Source: Motacilla alba alba
Lineage: Eukaryota > Chordata > Aves > Passeriformes > Motacillidae
Assembly (NCBI RefSeq): GCF_015832195.1
Contig: NC_052016.1
Span: 27,363,129 to 27,427,128, forward strand
Reading direction: 5' to 3'
Length of the DNA: 64,000 bases
Positions within the stretch are counted from its first letter, which is position 1; every line of letters begins with the position of its first letter. Position numbers and translations under genes: made by a program. Below the pieces are notes generated by a model. The model ran no database searches and was not told where the DNA came from. It saw only the letters and a list, made by a program, of their open reading frames with translations. Shown piece after piece: positions 49,293-60,000 of the stretch.

Positions 49293-50891
49293 GTAAGTGC
49301 TTCATATTACAGCATTAAAATATTTTTGTTCACCATTTCTCTCTGGTGATCAAAGCTCTAGCTTGGTCTGGTGCTCACCTTCCAGAGGTGAGGCAGTGGG
49401 GTCATTTTGTGGTGTAGTTTTAGGACAGATAGACTCAAGCTTTTGGCCAGTTAAGAATTCAGAGATGCATATACAAATATAAAAAGAAGTCTGACATTTA
49501 GATGGAACTTGATACTTGGCTTTATTTTAATGCATATGCTTAAGGAAATTAAAATACAAATGTGTATACTGTACCACTGTGTGTGTGTATGTATGTGTTT
49601 ATATGAAGAGTATGTTTAGATAGAGTTCAGAAGGTTTCAAGTTATGACTTGAAATATTTACTGGAACTTCTTCCCTCACTGAAAGCAACAGTTTCCAAGT
49701 CCTTGGTCACTTTTTCCATCATTATTGTAAAGTCATGAAACTTCCTTCCCTTAGAACAAAACAATTCTCTTAGTCTAGATTTCACACCTGAACTATGATC
49801 AGTTTTATCCTGGAAAGAGACACTGTGTATTGCACTAGTAACAGGTTTGAAAGTTTCCCCCGCTGGGATTTGCGTGAAGTAAACTGTTTACAAATGGTCT
49901 GGCAGATGCCGAAGTTCTGTGGGGAATTTCAGGAGCACTGAAGAGCACCAAGAGCACCACCCTGTGCTCACATATATATACACCACTGCTGCACCTCTCC
50001 TTCTAGTACCCAAAGGAGGCCGTTAGACCATTTTTCTGGCCAGTTTTGGTCATTTAAAATTAACATTAAAATTAATTAAATTGTGTGTTAACACAAGAGT
50101 CTGGAAACCAGCTAACCATAGAGGTTTGATGAGTTAGTCATCAAATAGTCCTAAAAATGAGAGTATTACATATTCTGGGGTGCTTGCATTGTAAGCTCCT
50201 CCACAGGAAAGCTGATTTTCAGTGATCTTAAGTAAATAGCACTGAATACCTTCTTGAGGTAGCAGGAGTTTAAAGCATATGGAATTACGTGGAATGATGA
50301 TATTTCATATTTCTATAACAAGGTTTCTTCTTTAAATGAATGCAACTGCCAATAATTTCTATATGTCAGTATTGTGTGAAATTTTCTAATACAAACCACA
50401 AGTTTTGCATTAAATATTTAGAATGTTATGGATTATATAGAGCAATTACATAGTATATAAAGAGATGCAGCATCGCTTGTAGGCACTTTACCAGCAATAT
50501 CACTGTTTTACTAGTTTGGAAAAGGGAATTTAGAATACTGAAATTATGTCCTAGAAAGGACGTAAAGATGGAAAACAAGTCAGTTTGGATTTTGAAAAAG
50601 TTGCAGCATCTGTTTGCCTTTGGTGCAGTCTTCTACTCTGTATTCCTTCAGATCAGTAGATCTGCATAACTGAAATGAACATAAATCCATTACTTACCAG
50701 ATAAACTTACAGAATTTACTGAGAACAATACTGAAACAGTGATTCTTGTCATAAAAGAAAGTGTTTACATCACTGAGCTGCAGAAGAAAGTACTTTTCAT
50801 GTAGCTGTTTATTTACAGCATAGGTACTAAGTAGTTATGATGGTTAATATATTTTAAAATATTTAACTGGCTTTATCTTTCATATTTTCAG
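49293..50891 (+). other. ALCAM: ALCAM intron 15, inside the 3' UTR
   Basis: A 1.6-kb GT-AG intron between the stop-containing exon and the terminal exon. It ends catattttcag. It contains a short TG-rich microsatellite near 49578-49600. No open frames of note. Confidence 0.82.
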
Positions 50892-51407
50892 AGAATACAT
50901 ATAGACCAATTGAAGCATGAACGTGGATTGTATTTAAACATATACAAAGAAGTGACAGCTATTCATGGTTCAAGTATTAAGCAGATCATACTACCAGGTT
51001 TTCAAAGGATTTTAGACACAATTATCTCAAGCTAAAACAAACTAATTTTGGCAACAGCCATGATAATAGGTCACCATGTTGTGTTCTGTTTGAAATATTT
51101 TTTGTAAATGTCTGCACTGAAGATTTTTGTTGTTTGCCTTTATGTAAATTTTTTACGTAGCTATTTTTATACACTGTAAGGCTTTGTTCTGGGAGTTGCT
51201 GTTAATCTGATGTATAGTGTAATGGTTTTATTTCAATTGTTTTTATGACACCTTTGAGCAGGTACATATCTGATTCTGGTTGTAATCGGTGAAGCCTCTG
51301 CTTTGTAGCAAGTACCTAGAGTGTAAGATTGTCTTAAAGGAAAATGTCAAACTCCCTTTTCATTCTTTGAAATCATGGTAAAGCAGAAGGGTGACAGCTG
51401 TGACAAG

Positions 51408-51413
51408 AATAAA
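51408..51413 (+). terminator. ALCAM: Proximal poly(A) signal candidate AATAAA
   Basis: Canonical hexamer 0.5 kb into the terminal exon; a second one lies at 51476-51481. Use would give a short 3' UTR that lacks the miR-9 sites. Presence of the hexamer alone does not show use. Confidence 0.35.
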
Positions 51414-51786
51414 CTAAGCTGTTAATGAAAGTAAACATTTAAAAAACCATGCAAAGCTAAACAAGCTAGAAGGGGAATAAAGAGTTTCCCTGAAGAAATC
51501 TGGGTATTGAGTAAGGAACACTATGAAAAATTCCTAGCCTACATACAGCTGATGGCTAAAAAATCCTTTTCTTCTAGAGCAAGACATGCATTTTATTGAT
51601 GGTTGTCAGTCGTCTTTCATGTTAGCATTAGGATAAGGAACTGGAATTCTGGATTAATTTTGATTCCTTTATGTTATTCGCTGCCTTAAAGTACTGTACC
51701 TTCTTTTCAGAGAGATACCAGTCAGAATTGGAAACTTTTTTAAAAAGTAGTCATATCAAAGCTGCATTTTTTCCCACGAAAATAGA

Positions 51787-51802
51787 ATATATATATATAT
51801 TT
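51787..51802 (+). repeat. Short (TA)n run
   Basis: About eight alternating TA units followed by a T run, within the ALCAM 3' UTR; the human UTR carries a similar run as I recall. Confidence 0.8.
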
Positions 51803-52195
51803 TTTGTGTGTTTTTGTTAACTATGCTACAGATATTGAATGCACCTTGAGATAATTTTAGTGTTTTTAACTGGTACCTAATTTATCAAACAGTACATATA
51901 ATTGTAACAATGAAATGTCTATGTATCTTTAGTTACATTCAAGTTTGTAACGTTATAAACATGTTTTTTGCTTGAGGGAACTTTAGAATGGTACTTGATA
52001 AGAAAAGGTTTTAGAGTGAATAGCCAATAGAAAGTTGTACTTAAGGGAGATAAGTTGCATCTTATCTGGAAAGTTAGTTTCCAGAGGAAGGTAACAGGCT
52101 GCTTTGATGGAGAGGAGCAGTAGAAGTAAGCAGAACATCAGGTTTCCATTTACAAATATCCAGGGAAAAAGTAAGTTTTTATAGACTGGTAGGCA

Positions 52196-52224
52196 AAAAT
52201 AAATAAATAAATAAATAAATAAAA
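52196..52224 (+). repeat. (AAAT)n microsatellite
   Basis: About seven AAAT units inside the ALCAM 3' UTR. The overlapping AATAAA hexamers here arise from the repeat and are weaker candidates for polyadenylation. Confidence 0.9.
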
Positions 52225-52344
52225 GAAAAAGATGGACGTTAGGAAATGTATTTTGCCACTTTTGCATTATTTAGGGGGCAGAAAACACTGTTACTTGTAA
52301 ATTTGTAAAATGTTAAATGTCTGGGCAGTAGTGACTGATGTCTT

Positions 52345-52350
52345 AATAAA
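52345..52350 (+). terminator. ALCAM: Poly(A) signal candidate AATAAA
   Basis: Canonical hexamer in a stretch that I recall as conserved in human ALCAM 3' UTR (TCTTAATAAAAGCTTCC here). A transcript ending here would exclude the distal miR-9 pair and hairpin. Confidence 0.45.
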
Positions 52351-52608
52351 AGCTTCCTGTAGTGCATTGGCATGGATTAAATACATAAGATGTCCTATAA
52401 ACTCTATGCTGTGTAAAATATTAGAGGGAAATCCTGTTATATGCCTCTAAACTTTAATTTGTTACTGTTTTATTTGGCAAAAAGAAAAAGAAATTATAAT
52501 CTTGGTCAATATATAAACCAAAGTAAAATGGGGGAAAAACCAAAGTAATTTGTTTTGCATGGCTAAGCCATTCTGTTATCTCTGTAAATATTGTGATTTT
52601 TTTTTTCT

Positions 52609-52638
52609 TTTTAGAATTTTGTTAAAAAAATTCTAAAA
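52609..52638 (+). promoter_or_regulatory. ALCAM: 12-bp stem hairpin before the distal poly(A) signal
   Basis: TTTTAGAATTTT and AAAATTCTAAAA are perfect complements separated by six bases, 24 bases before AATAAA at 52662. In RNA this is an A/U stem with two G-C pairs at most, so of moderate stability. Confidence 0.6.
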
Positions 52639-52661
52639 TTTTTAAACACCTGTTTTTCGAA

Positions 52662-52667
52662 AATAAA
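52662..52667 (+). terminator. ALCAM: Distal poly(A) signal AATAAA
   Basis: Canonical hexamer at the end of the conserved 3' UTR, followed about 15 bases later by an A-run and then a T/G-rich stretch near 52690-52760. It lies 24 bases after a strong hairpin. This is the best candidate for the main transcript end. Confidence 0.65.
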
Positions 52668-53496
52668 ATGTGAACACACAAAAAAAGTTACTTTATATAT
52701 AAATATATCTCTTTCTTTTGGTGCAAGAACACTGCCAAGTGATACACGTTTTGTAAAAGTAAAAACAAATTCAGTGGGCATGACTCAGAACAGGAAACGT
52801 GCCAGAGTCCTGTGAAGGAGTATGCATCCACTGCCTCTCTTTGTTTATATCACTACAAATAATTCTTAAATACAGAGAGGAATCTTCCAAAGATAGTGAA
52901 AACTTCAAAGGGAAAGCATAGGGAAGGGCTGAAAATTTTCATACCACTGTCAGGGGAATATAGGGCAAACAAGAAGAAAAAAAAGTCCTTCAACTTTCAC
53001 AGCTACAGAAAAAGGAATATAAACAGCTCCTCGCCTTTTGGGATTCTGCTTGATCTCCTATGCACTTTAAATCATCAGTCCGAGGAGCTGGGTTTTTCAC
53101 TGCTCCGAGTTCACTATAGGCAAGTTTCAAGAACCAAGAGTGCAAAAGAATTAATGTTTCTATCCATGCCTAAACAACAATAAAACTGAAGTATGTCTTC
53201 ACTGGCTTGTGTGAAATCTCAGTTTACAAGTGCATACGTGAGCCCAAGGGAAGGCGCAGATCCGGAGCTCAAGCTGCTGCTGCTGCCTGTGATCCTGCAA
53301 ATACACCCCTGTGGAGTCTGGCTCCCAGGAAAGGTCATGGGGTGATGGGTGTGGGTTTGTGGGGCTTCTGCTGGCCCACAGCACCTGGGGACCACAAGCA
53401 CTTTCTCAGAACAAGGTGGTGTACAAAACCTTGCCAAAGCTCATCATGCAGGTCTCTGCTTCTGACCTGGATAAATAATTACCCTAGCAGTGAATT

Positions 53497-53525
53497 GGGG
53501 GGGGGGGGGGGGGGGGGGGAGGGGG
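53497..53525 (+). repeat. Poly(G) tract (23 G, A, 5 G)
   Basis: A homopolymer of 23 G, one A and 5 G about 0.8 kb after the ALCAM transcript end. It could form a G-quadruplex; its exact length is doubtful because such runs are poorly sequenced. Confidence 0.9.
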
Positions 53526-53994
53526 CTGTTTAAATCTGAGCAAGGACACCACAGAGTTCAACCTCAGTTTACTACACAGAGGAAGAAAAACAAATCCCTG
53601 TTCACAAATGGTTTAAAAGCATGGCAGGAGGCAGAAGAGGAGAACCCATCCTCTTGCTTTACAGTCAGGAAATATTGTAATTAGTGGTGTCTGTTCATGG
53701 CTGTGCAGGAAACTGCCACTGAGCTTGGAACAAACCAGGGGGTTTCACTGCATGCTGCAAAGGCACTATCACACAAAAATACCCATGGACTTCCCAAGCA
53801 ACTCTGGGAGTCCTCTGAAGCAACAATATCTAAGCTATAGCTGTATTCCAGTGGATATGAGCTACAGAAATGTGATAATGGTGCAGCCACAAGGTGAGGC
53901 CTTCTGGAAAGAAAGGAAAAAAAGCAGTTGGGGTCAGCACTATAAAAGGAAAATCATCAAGGACATTTTGTACTGGTTCTGAGTACTGCAGACT

Positions 53995-54006
53995 ACCCTC
54001 TGCTGG
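53995..54006 (-). promoter_or_regulatory. CTCF-like motif 1.3 kb after the ALCAM 3' end
   Basis: On the minus strand it reads CCAGCAGAGGGT, 11 of 12 matches to the CTCF core CCASYAGRKGGC. Same orientation as the intron 1 candidate. Motif match only. Confidence 0.3.
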
Positions 54007-57000
54007 AGGGCTTTACTGCACCTACCACTGCTGTGCTGCTGGGGCTGGCAGCTGCTCAGAGCCCAAGCAAGGGACAGCGCTGACCCAGCTGCCTGCCAGG
54101 GGAACAAACCATCCACACCTCATTGGGTATTTTTCATGATTTGCCAGCATCCTCCCAGACTGTTTAGGCAACACCTTTTTCTGGATACAGGGTTTTCATT
54201 CTGTCCTGTTTTGGAAAAAATACACAAATAAGTAACTCTACATTCTATATTGGTTATTATTTGAACATTACAAGATACTAATGTGAGTTTTATCTATACT
54301 GGTACCAGTCCACAAAGACATACAAAGAATTAATAAATTTAAATTTGTTGTCCTCTTTTTAGTGATAAATTTTGTCAGGGAATATCTGATATTCACCAAA
54401 TACCCTCAGCTGCTGGCTGCTGCAGTGAAATCTGATTTACTTGTAGTACCACATGTAGCTGGATACCTTCCTGTTGACTTCATATTTAGACAGCCATATG
54501 TCTCTAATTATCTTAGCTAAGATTAAGCAGTGACATATGAAATGAGATCGTGACCTCCTGTGTCAACCACATCTGTGCAAATGTTTTCTGGGTTTCCTTT
54601 TGACAAGAATCTGCATTCAGGTGTCTGTTTCCAAGAATTACCCAATACAGCATTTTCAGGCAGATTTCTCCTCCAGGCAGAAGGAGCCAGGGGAGCACAG
54701 GAGGTACATAACTTCCAGCTATGTGTTTCTAACCCCTGAAGGGCTCCCAAGATCTTCTGGAAAAGGATAACATCCTCAAGCTGGCATAACTAAGTGCAGA
54801 GCAAGGCTCACTTCAACCCTCTCTCCCAGTAGTCTGCCAGAGAGGGAGGGCATTGTAGGAAGGGAGGCAGCCAGGCTGCAAACAAACCAAGCAGCCAATC
54901 CCCCACATACACCCCGTTACTTGCATTCATGTGTAATGCAACTCTCACATTCAGCAAAGATTCGCTGCAGTTCAAGTTATTAGAGAATCAGTAACTAAGC
55001 CTATTACTTATTATCAAATTATGTCAAAGCCAATTTCTAAAATAAGACTAACTCCATCCACCCAGCCAGTCACAAGTCTTAAAATGTCCTGTAATTCATA
55101 CATTTTTCTCATTTACATTCTAAATAGAGACATTTATTCTGTTAGTAGCAAGGCATTCACTTTGGTGTAGTAATGAATTTCAGCTTTAAAAGGTAGAGCC
55201 TGACAAATTATTAGGAAATTTTGTTTCTTAGTGAGAAAACAGTAATGTACCTCTGTCATCACTACCCTCCCCCTGTTTCTCCCCAGATGTTTTGCCTCTT
55301 CTCATGCTCTACCTGGTGTTACAGCCAAGGCCTCTATCAGAGCCTCTTCCCTGTGCTGGTGCTCACTGCCACATCTCCAGTACAGATTGATTCTCTGCTG
55401 CCCTCACCATCAGTTCTTCATTTGCAGGACACCCAGTAAATACCAGCAATTTAACACAGCTATAGACATGAAATAGACTGTGAAACAGGAAAAAAAGGTA
55501 GAAACATACCAAGCTTCCTCTGCTTGGGCTTCTTTGTGGTGGCATCCATAGTTCTGGAGTCCACTGGAGTTTCCCTATTGTGGGAAAATTGCAAAAAAAT
55601 CTAACTATGCTCTAACCATGCAAAGAAATCTAATCTAATGCTCCAAAGGCTCAACTGTAATACCCTAACATATATCCATACACACCACTGTGCCTTTTTT
55701 TTTCTCGTCTAACCCTTTTCCTGTCACTCATAGCATTAAAAATAATGTTAATAAATATCATTAGGTACCAGAATGCCAGCACAAGTCTTAGGTTTAAGAA
55801 TGTGATCTTTTTTCCTATATTCAGTCCATGTCATTGTGATGCAAGGATTTATTGCATGCCCTTGACTTGAGAGAGCAGAGGGAAGGAACATCCTATTGCT
55901 CTAAAAAGTAACAAATTAAATCATATTTAAATATAGTGGCTTCTACTCTTTTTTTTTTTCTAGTAATAGGAATCCCTCTTTCAATACAAACCTATGTTCA
56001 ATTTCACTCAGATATATTCTACAATATAATAATAGAATAATTATAGAGTGATATATAATATAGTAAAAGAGCAATAATTATATAATAAGCTATATAATAA
56101 AGCTTTTGTTAAAAGAGACCAACTAAACACCCAGAACAATATTTCCCTCAGATCAAACTCACATCATCCTAATCCATTCTCCCCCCTGCCCCTTGAGATT
56201 CTCACCAGAGGAGTTAAGTGACTGAATGGGCACATCTCTGATGTCAGATTGATTTCTCCAGGGCTAGAAAGCAACTGCAAATTCAGGTTGTGTTGTAAGT
56301 GTTCAATAACATCTACACACTAGATCAAGAGTTTTCATTAATATCTGCATCTGTCACAAGAAGAGCTATTCCAGCATGGACAACAGAATACATTTAAAAG
56401 AAAGAACATATAATTGAATCTAAATTCAGGAAATGATATTAATTAAAGGCTCAAACAAAACCCTCATAATAGACAAAATAGCTTCACAAATTTGATTTTG
56501 TTCATGTCGATATAAAAGCTTTATCTGGTTTTATTACTCCAAATAAAGAAAGATAATACTCATTTCCATGAATTTAGGAAAGTAAACACACACAACAAAC
56601 ACAACTGGCCAAAGTGAGTGCACTTATTAAACAGAAAGAAACAGGTTATGGAAATCAGCTCAGACAGATAAAAAAAATTTCTCTCTGGTAAAAATTAAAG
56701 CTAGGAAGATTAGCAGTGTGTAGAATACTCAGGATTTTTTGTCAAGTGTAGTATCTATTCTGAGTGTAGTATCTTTCTTCCCCACTCACTATATTTGAAA
56801 TAACCCCCTGTGCAGTGCAGCCCAGGTTTGCTGTTTTTCTTCTGCACAGCACTACGTCCCAGATTTTCATAATCCAAACCACATCAGGAACAACAATTGA
56901 AAAGCAGAGTTTTTCACTGAAATTTTTACACGTATTCGAGGCAGAGATAAGAAATACAAGTTTGGCAACAAAAGTCATCAGTGGTCAGAAGCTTTTGAGA

Positions 57001-60000
57001 AAGTTGTTTTTGTGGACCAACTCCTCTCACTCTGCCGCTGACTGATAAGTCAATTGTTTGATCCTTCAAAAAGGGGTGTGGGAGAAAAGGGAAGAGTGAA
57101 ACTGCCAGCAAATAGGAGTATAACTCACTAAAAGTTACCTTAAATTAAGGCTAAATACTTTTCCAAGTGCAAATCTTCAAAAATAAAACAGGCAAAAAAG
57201 AATCTGAGGTAGGAATGTTGCTGTTGTCAGCAGCATCCTCCAAGGATGCAGCCCTTAGACAGGAACACTGCTCCATCCTAATGCTTTCTTTACTGCTATC
57301 CCTAGAGCACTTACCCAAACATCTGTTCTCTCCTCATTATGTGTATGTTTCTCTGCACTAACATGAGCTAAAAGGTCCTAACAGCTATCAGCAAGAAGGG
57401 ATCTGGGGCTCACAGCACTCAGAGCAATTCTTTACAAAGCTGCTACCCTTAGTGGTCATCTTTAGTTCTAGCAGAGGAAGCCACCAAAACTCTTCATGTA
57501 GCTCTGGAGAGGGAACAGCCTACAGTATTGGGCAGAGGTAAATTCACAATTAACAAATCCATCTAATTCTAGTTGCAGCAGGATGGAAATGCTGAAAGCG
57601 ACTTCAACCATTGCAGAAGGTGTGCAGAGAGTCGGCATGAAGCAAGTTGCATTTGCTCACTGAGTTTTAAGGAAGGTCTAATGGCTGAACCAGCAGTAGC
57701 TACTGGAGCAGGACTGGCTGAAGCACTAATCCAGCTTCAACAAAGCAGCAGGTACCAAGAGAACTTTTTAAACATCTGCATTTCTTCAATCAGTACAATT
57801 CAGCTCAGAAAGGAACTGAGAGGAAAGAAGAAACAAAACTTCTGTGGAAATAATTAGACTGGACAGGATGAGTGTCTTCAAATCTCTAAGAGATGGGTAA
57901 CTAAACCCAAATAGCTCAGCTTCCTCAATATACATAGTACTGCCTTTACCATAATAATTTCGCCTTCAGTGAAAAACGTTTGCATAAATTTACATGAGGG
58001 AAAACATTCAACTGTATTTCAAGGTGTTATTAACCAATAACCCTCTCAAATGGTGTTTCAATGCACTCAATTCTTTCATCCAACTAGATCTTGACACAAA
58101 GCACAAGTTTAATAAGTAATACAGCATAAAATGCATTACTCAGCATTCCTAATAAATCCACTTGAAATATGAGGTATGGCCATTTGTTGCTGGCTGGGCA
58201 CAGGATAGAGACATGGCCAAAGAAATAGTGATTGTGACTGTAGTAAACAGCAGAGAATTTCTAAGGGGAAAACAGCTTCTGCTTCCACCATCCTGAAAAG
58301 AATTTTGGTGTGAAGGTATCACAAATAGCACCCCAATTGTGTATTACTGATGCTCATCTACATGGGGAAAACTCTAAATTCTGGCTAATTCAGAAACTTG
58401 CACATCAGGACAGAGGTAGTGAGAGAGAAGCTGTCAGGAACCAAGGAAGTGAGATGGAACAAATAATGAAATTATTCATAAGGCACTAAAACTGACCCAA
58501 AATCATTAGAAAACAGTCAAATGAAATTAAATCAGGAATGAGAATTTTACCCAAAGGAAACTAAATAATGTTTCACAGGAAGAAGAAATAAAAGGCTACT
58601 CAGAAAAAATAAAAATGAACCAAACCATCCTGTCTGCAATGGCAGCTACTCAATACCCAGAGAGATTTGAAAAGATGATTATAAAGTTCCAAACAAAAAT
58701 TTGCCAACCTCCCTGTTCCAAAACAGGCACCATAAGCTGAAAGTAGGCTGTACAAAAATATTTATTTTGGAATTTGAGAGATTGGAACAATTTTGACCAT
58801 GTAGGAACTAATGAGCTAAAAATGGGAATGAAATAACTTTTACATTAAATACATCGCCTTGAGGATTGCAGATTACTGTGGAAGACAGTCTAAGAGGAAT
58901 AGTAACCAGACTGGTGTTTAACATGTTTACAACACTTTCTTACCACTTTGGGTTCCACAGAGATGCAGTCATCCAAGGTCCAGTTTCAGAAGAATCACAT
59001 GCTGGATTATTGCCTCAGGGTCTGACTTTCCTCCTTCATATTGCAGGCTGGAGATAGAACTGATAGGGACTGTAATTCTTACTGAAGAATTATTAATCAA
59101 CATATTACTAATAAATAATAAATAGTTTAATTAACTAATAAATGGACAACTGTGTCCAATTTACATTGTTTCACTTGCAATTATACACAACTACAACACT
59201 ACCATTTATCAATGCTAAATCCTTCTAATTACACATAACTACTACTGAAATAGTCATCACCTTCCCTCCCCACAGCATTTAACATTAAGGTGCAAATTAT
59301 CCCTCTTGGCTCTGCCCCCCCTACACCAGTCCTTTCCAAAGTAGGCCTGGCTGGCAGGCGAGTGAGTTGTCCCAAGGTCTCCCTCTGGCATCCTGGTGGC
59401 CTTAGGCCAGTAGGACAGCTATACTAACATCTGAAAAATCTCGTACTCTTACTGCTGGAAAATCTGCCCTTCTTTGCTTTTTACTTGATTTTTATCTTAC
59501 TTTCCATTTCTCCACTTCTGAACCTTTTTTGTTCCCCTTGTACCTCCACTCCCCTCCCAAATTAACGTGTTTCTGATTACTGCTTCTCCACTGGTCCCAG
59601 TGCTGCTACATTTGTACCCAAATTCAGTGGGTTCAATGACAGCAATGAAGCAATCTCAGCTTTACTAATACAGTTCCCTAACTGAGGGGGACCTGGCAAA
59701 ACAAACTCCCCTACAATAGCCTGGTTATTTTTAGCTAACCTGCCCTCTAAGTCAAATCACTCCATATGGGAGCCTTGATACCACTACCTGGATCCAGTTG
59801 AGTACAAGTGCTTCCCTGTCATCTGCATGAGCAGTGTGCATGTGACAGCAACTTGTCACTGTGTTTCTATTCACATCATCACCATCCTGCTCTCTCTTAG
59901 CTGATGGATCGCAGTGCATTGCCCTTAGTGCATCCTTCAGACAATCTACAGCTTTCCTGCAGACACATTAGAATCCAAGATCTGGCATTCCAGCAGGACA

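Larger units (their letters stand above)
1..52685 (+). other. ALCAM: ALCAM (CD166/BEN/DM-GRASP) transcription unit, 5' truncated by the window
   Basis: Fifteen exons on the + strand match exons 2 to 16 of ALCAM. Joined in frame they give 558 residues and a stop; human ALCAM has 583, so about 25 residues (the signal peptide exon) lie upstream of the window. The gene encodes a type I membrane adhesion molecule of the immunoglobulin superfamily with V-V-C-C-C ectodomains, used in homophilic adhesion, axon fasciculation and leukocyte contacts through CD6. Exon phases and the cysteine pairs of all five domains are intact, so it looks functional. The transcript probably ends shortly after the AATAAA at 52662. 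The assignment rests on protein similarity recalled from human and chicken ALCAM; no alignment was run. Confidence 0.97.
50892..52685 (+). other. ALCAM: ALCAM terminal exon 16: main 3' UTR
   Basis: About 1.8 kb of non-coding exon. Its first bases and long internal stretches (for example around 51140-51230, 51800-52100 and 52320-52370) match human ALCAM 3' UTR as I recall it, which supports both the acceptor at 50891 and the length. Poly(A) hexamers AATAAA lie at 51408, 51476, 52345 and 52662; the last is the likely distal end. Regulatory candidates are two miR-9 seed sites, one Pumilio-like TGTAAATA (52583-52590) and a hairpin at 52609-52638. A TA run (51787-51802) and an AAAT microsatellite (52196-52224) are also present. 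The exact cleavage site is an estimate. Confidence 0.85.
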
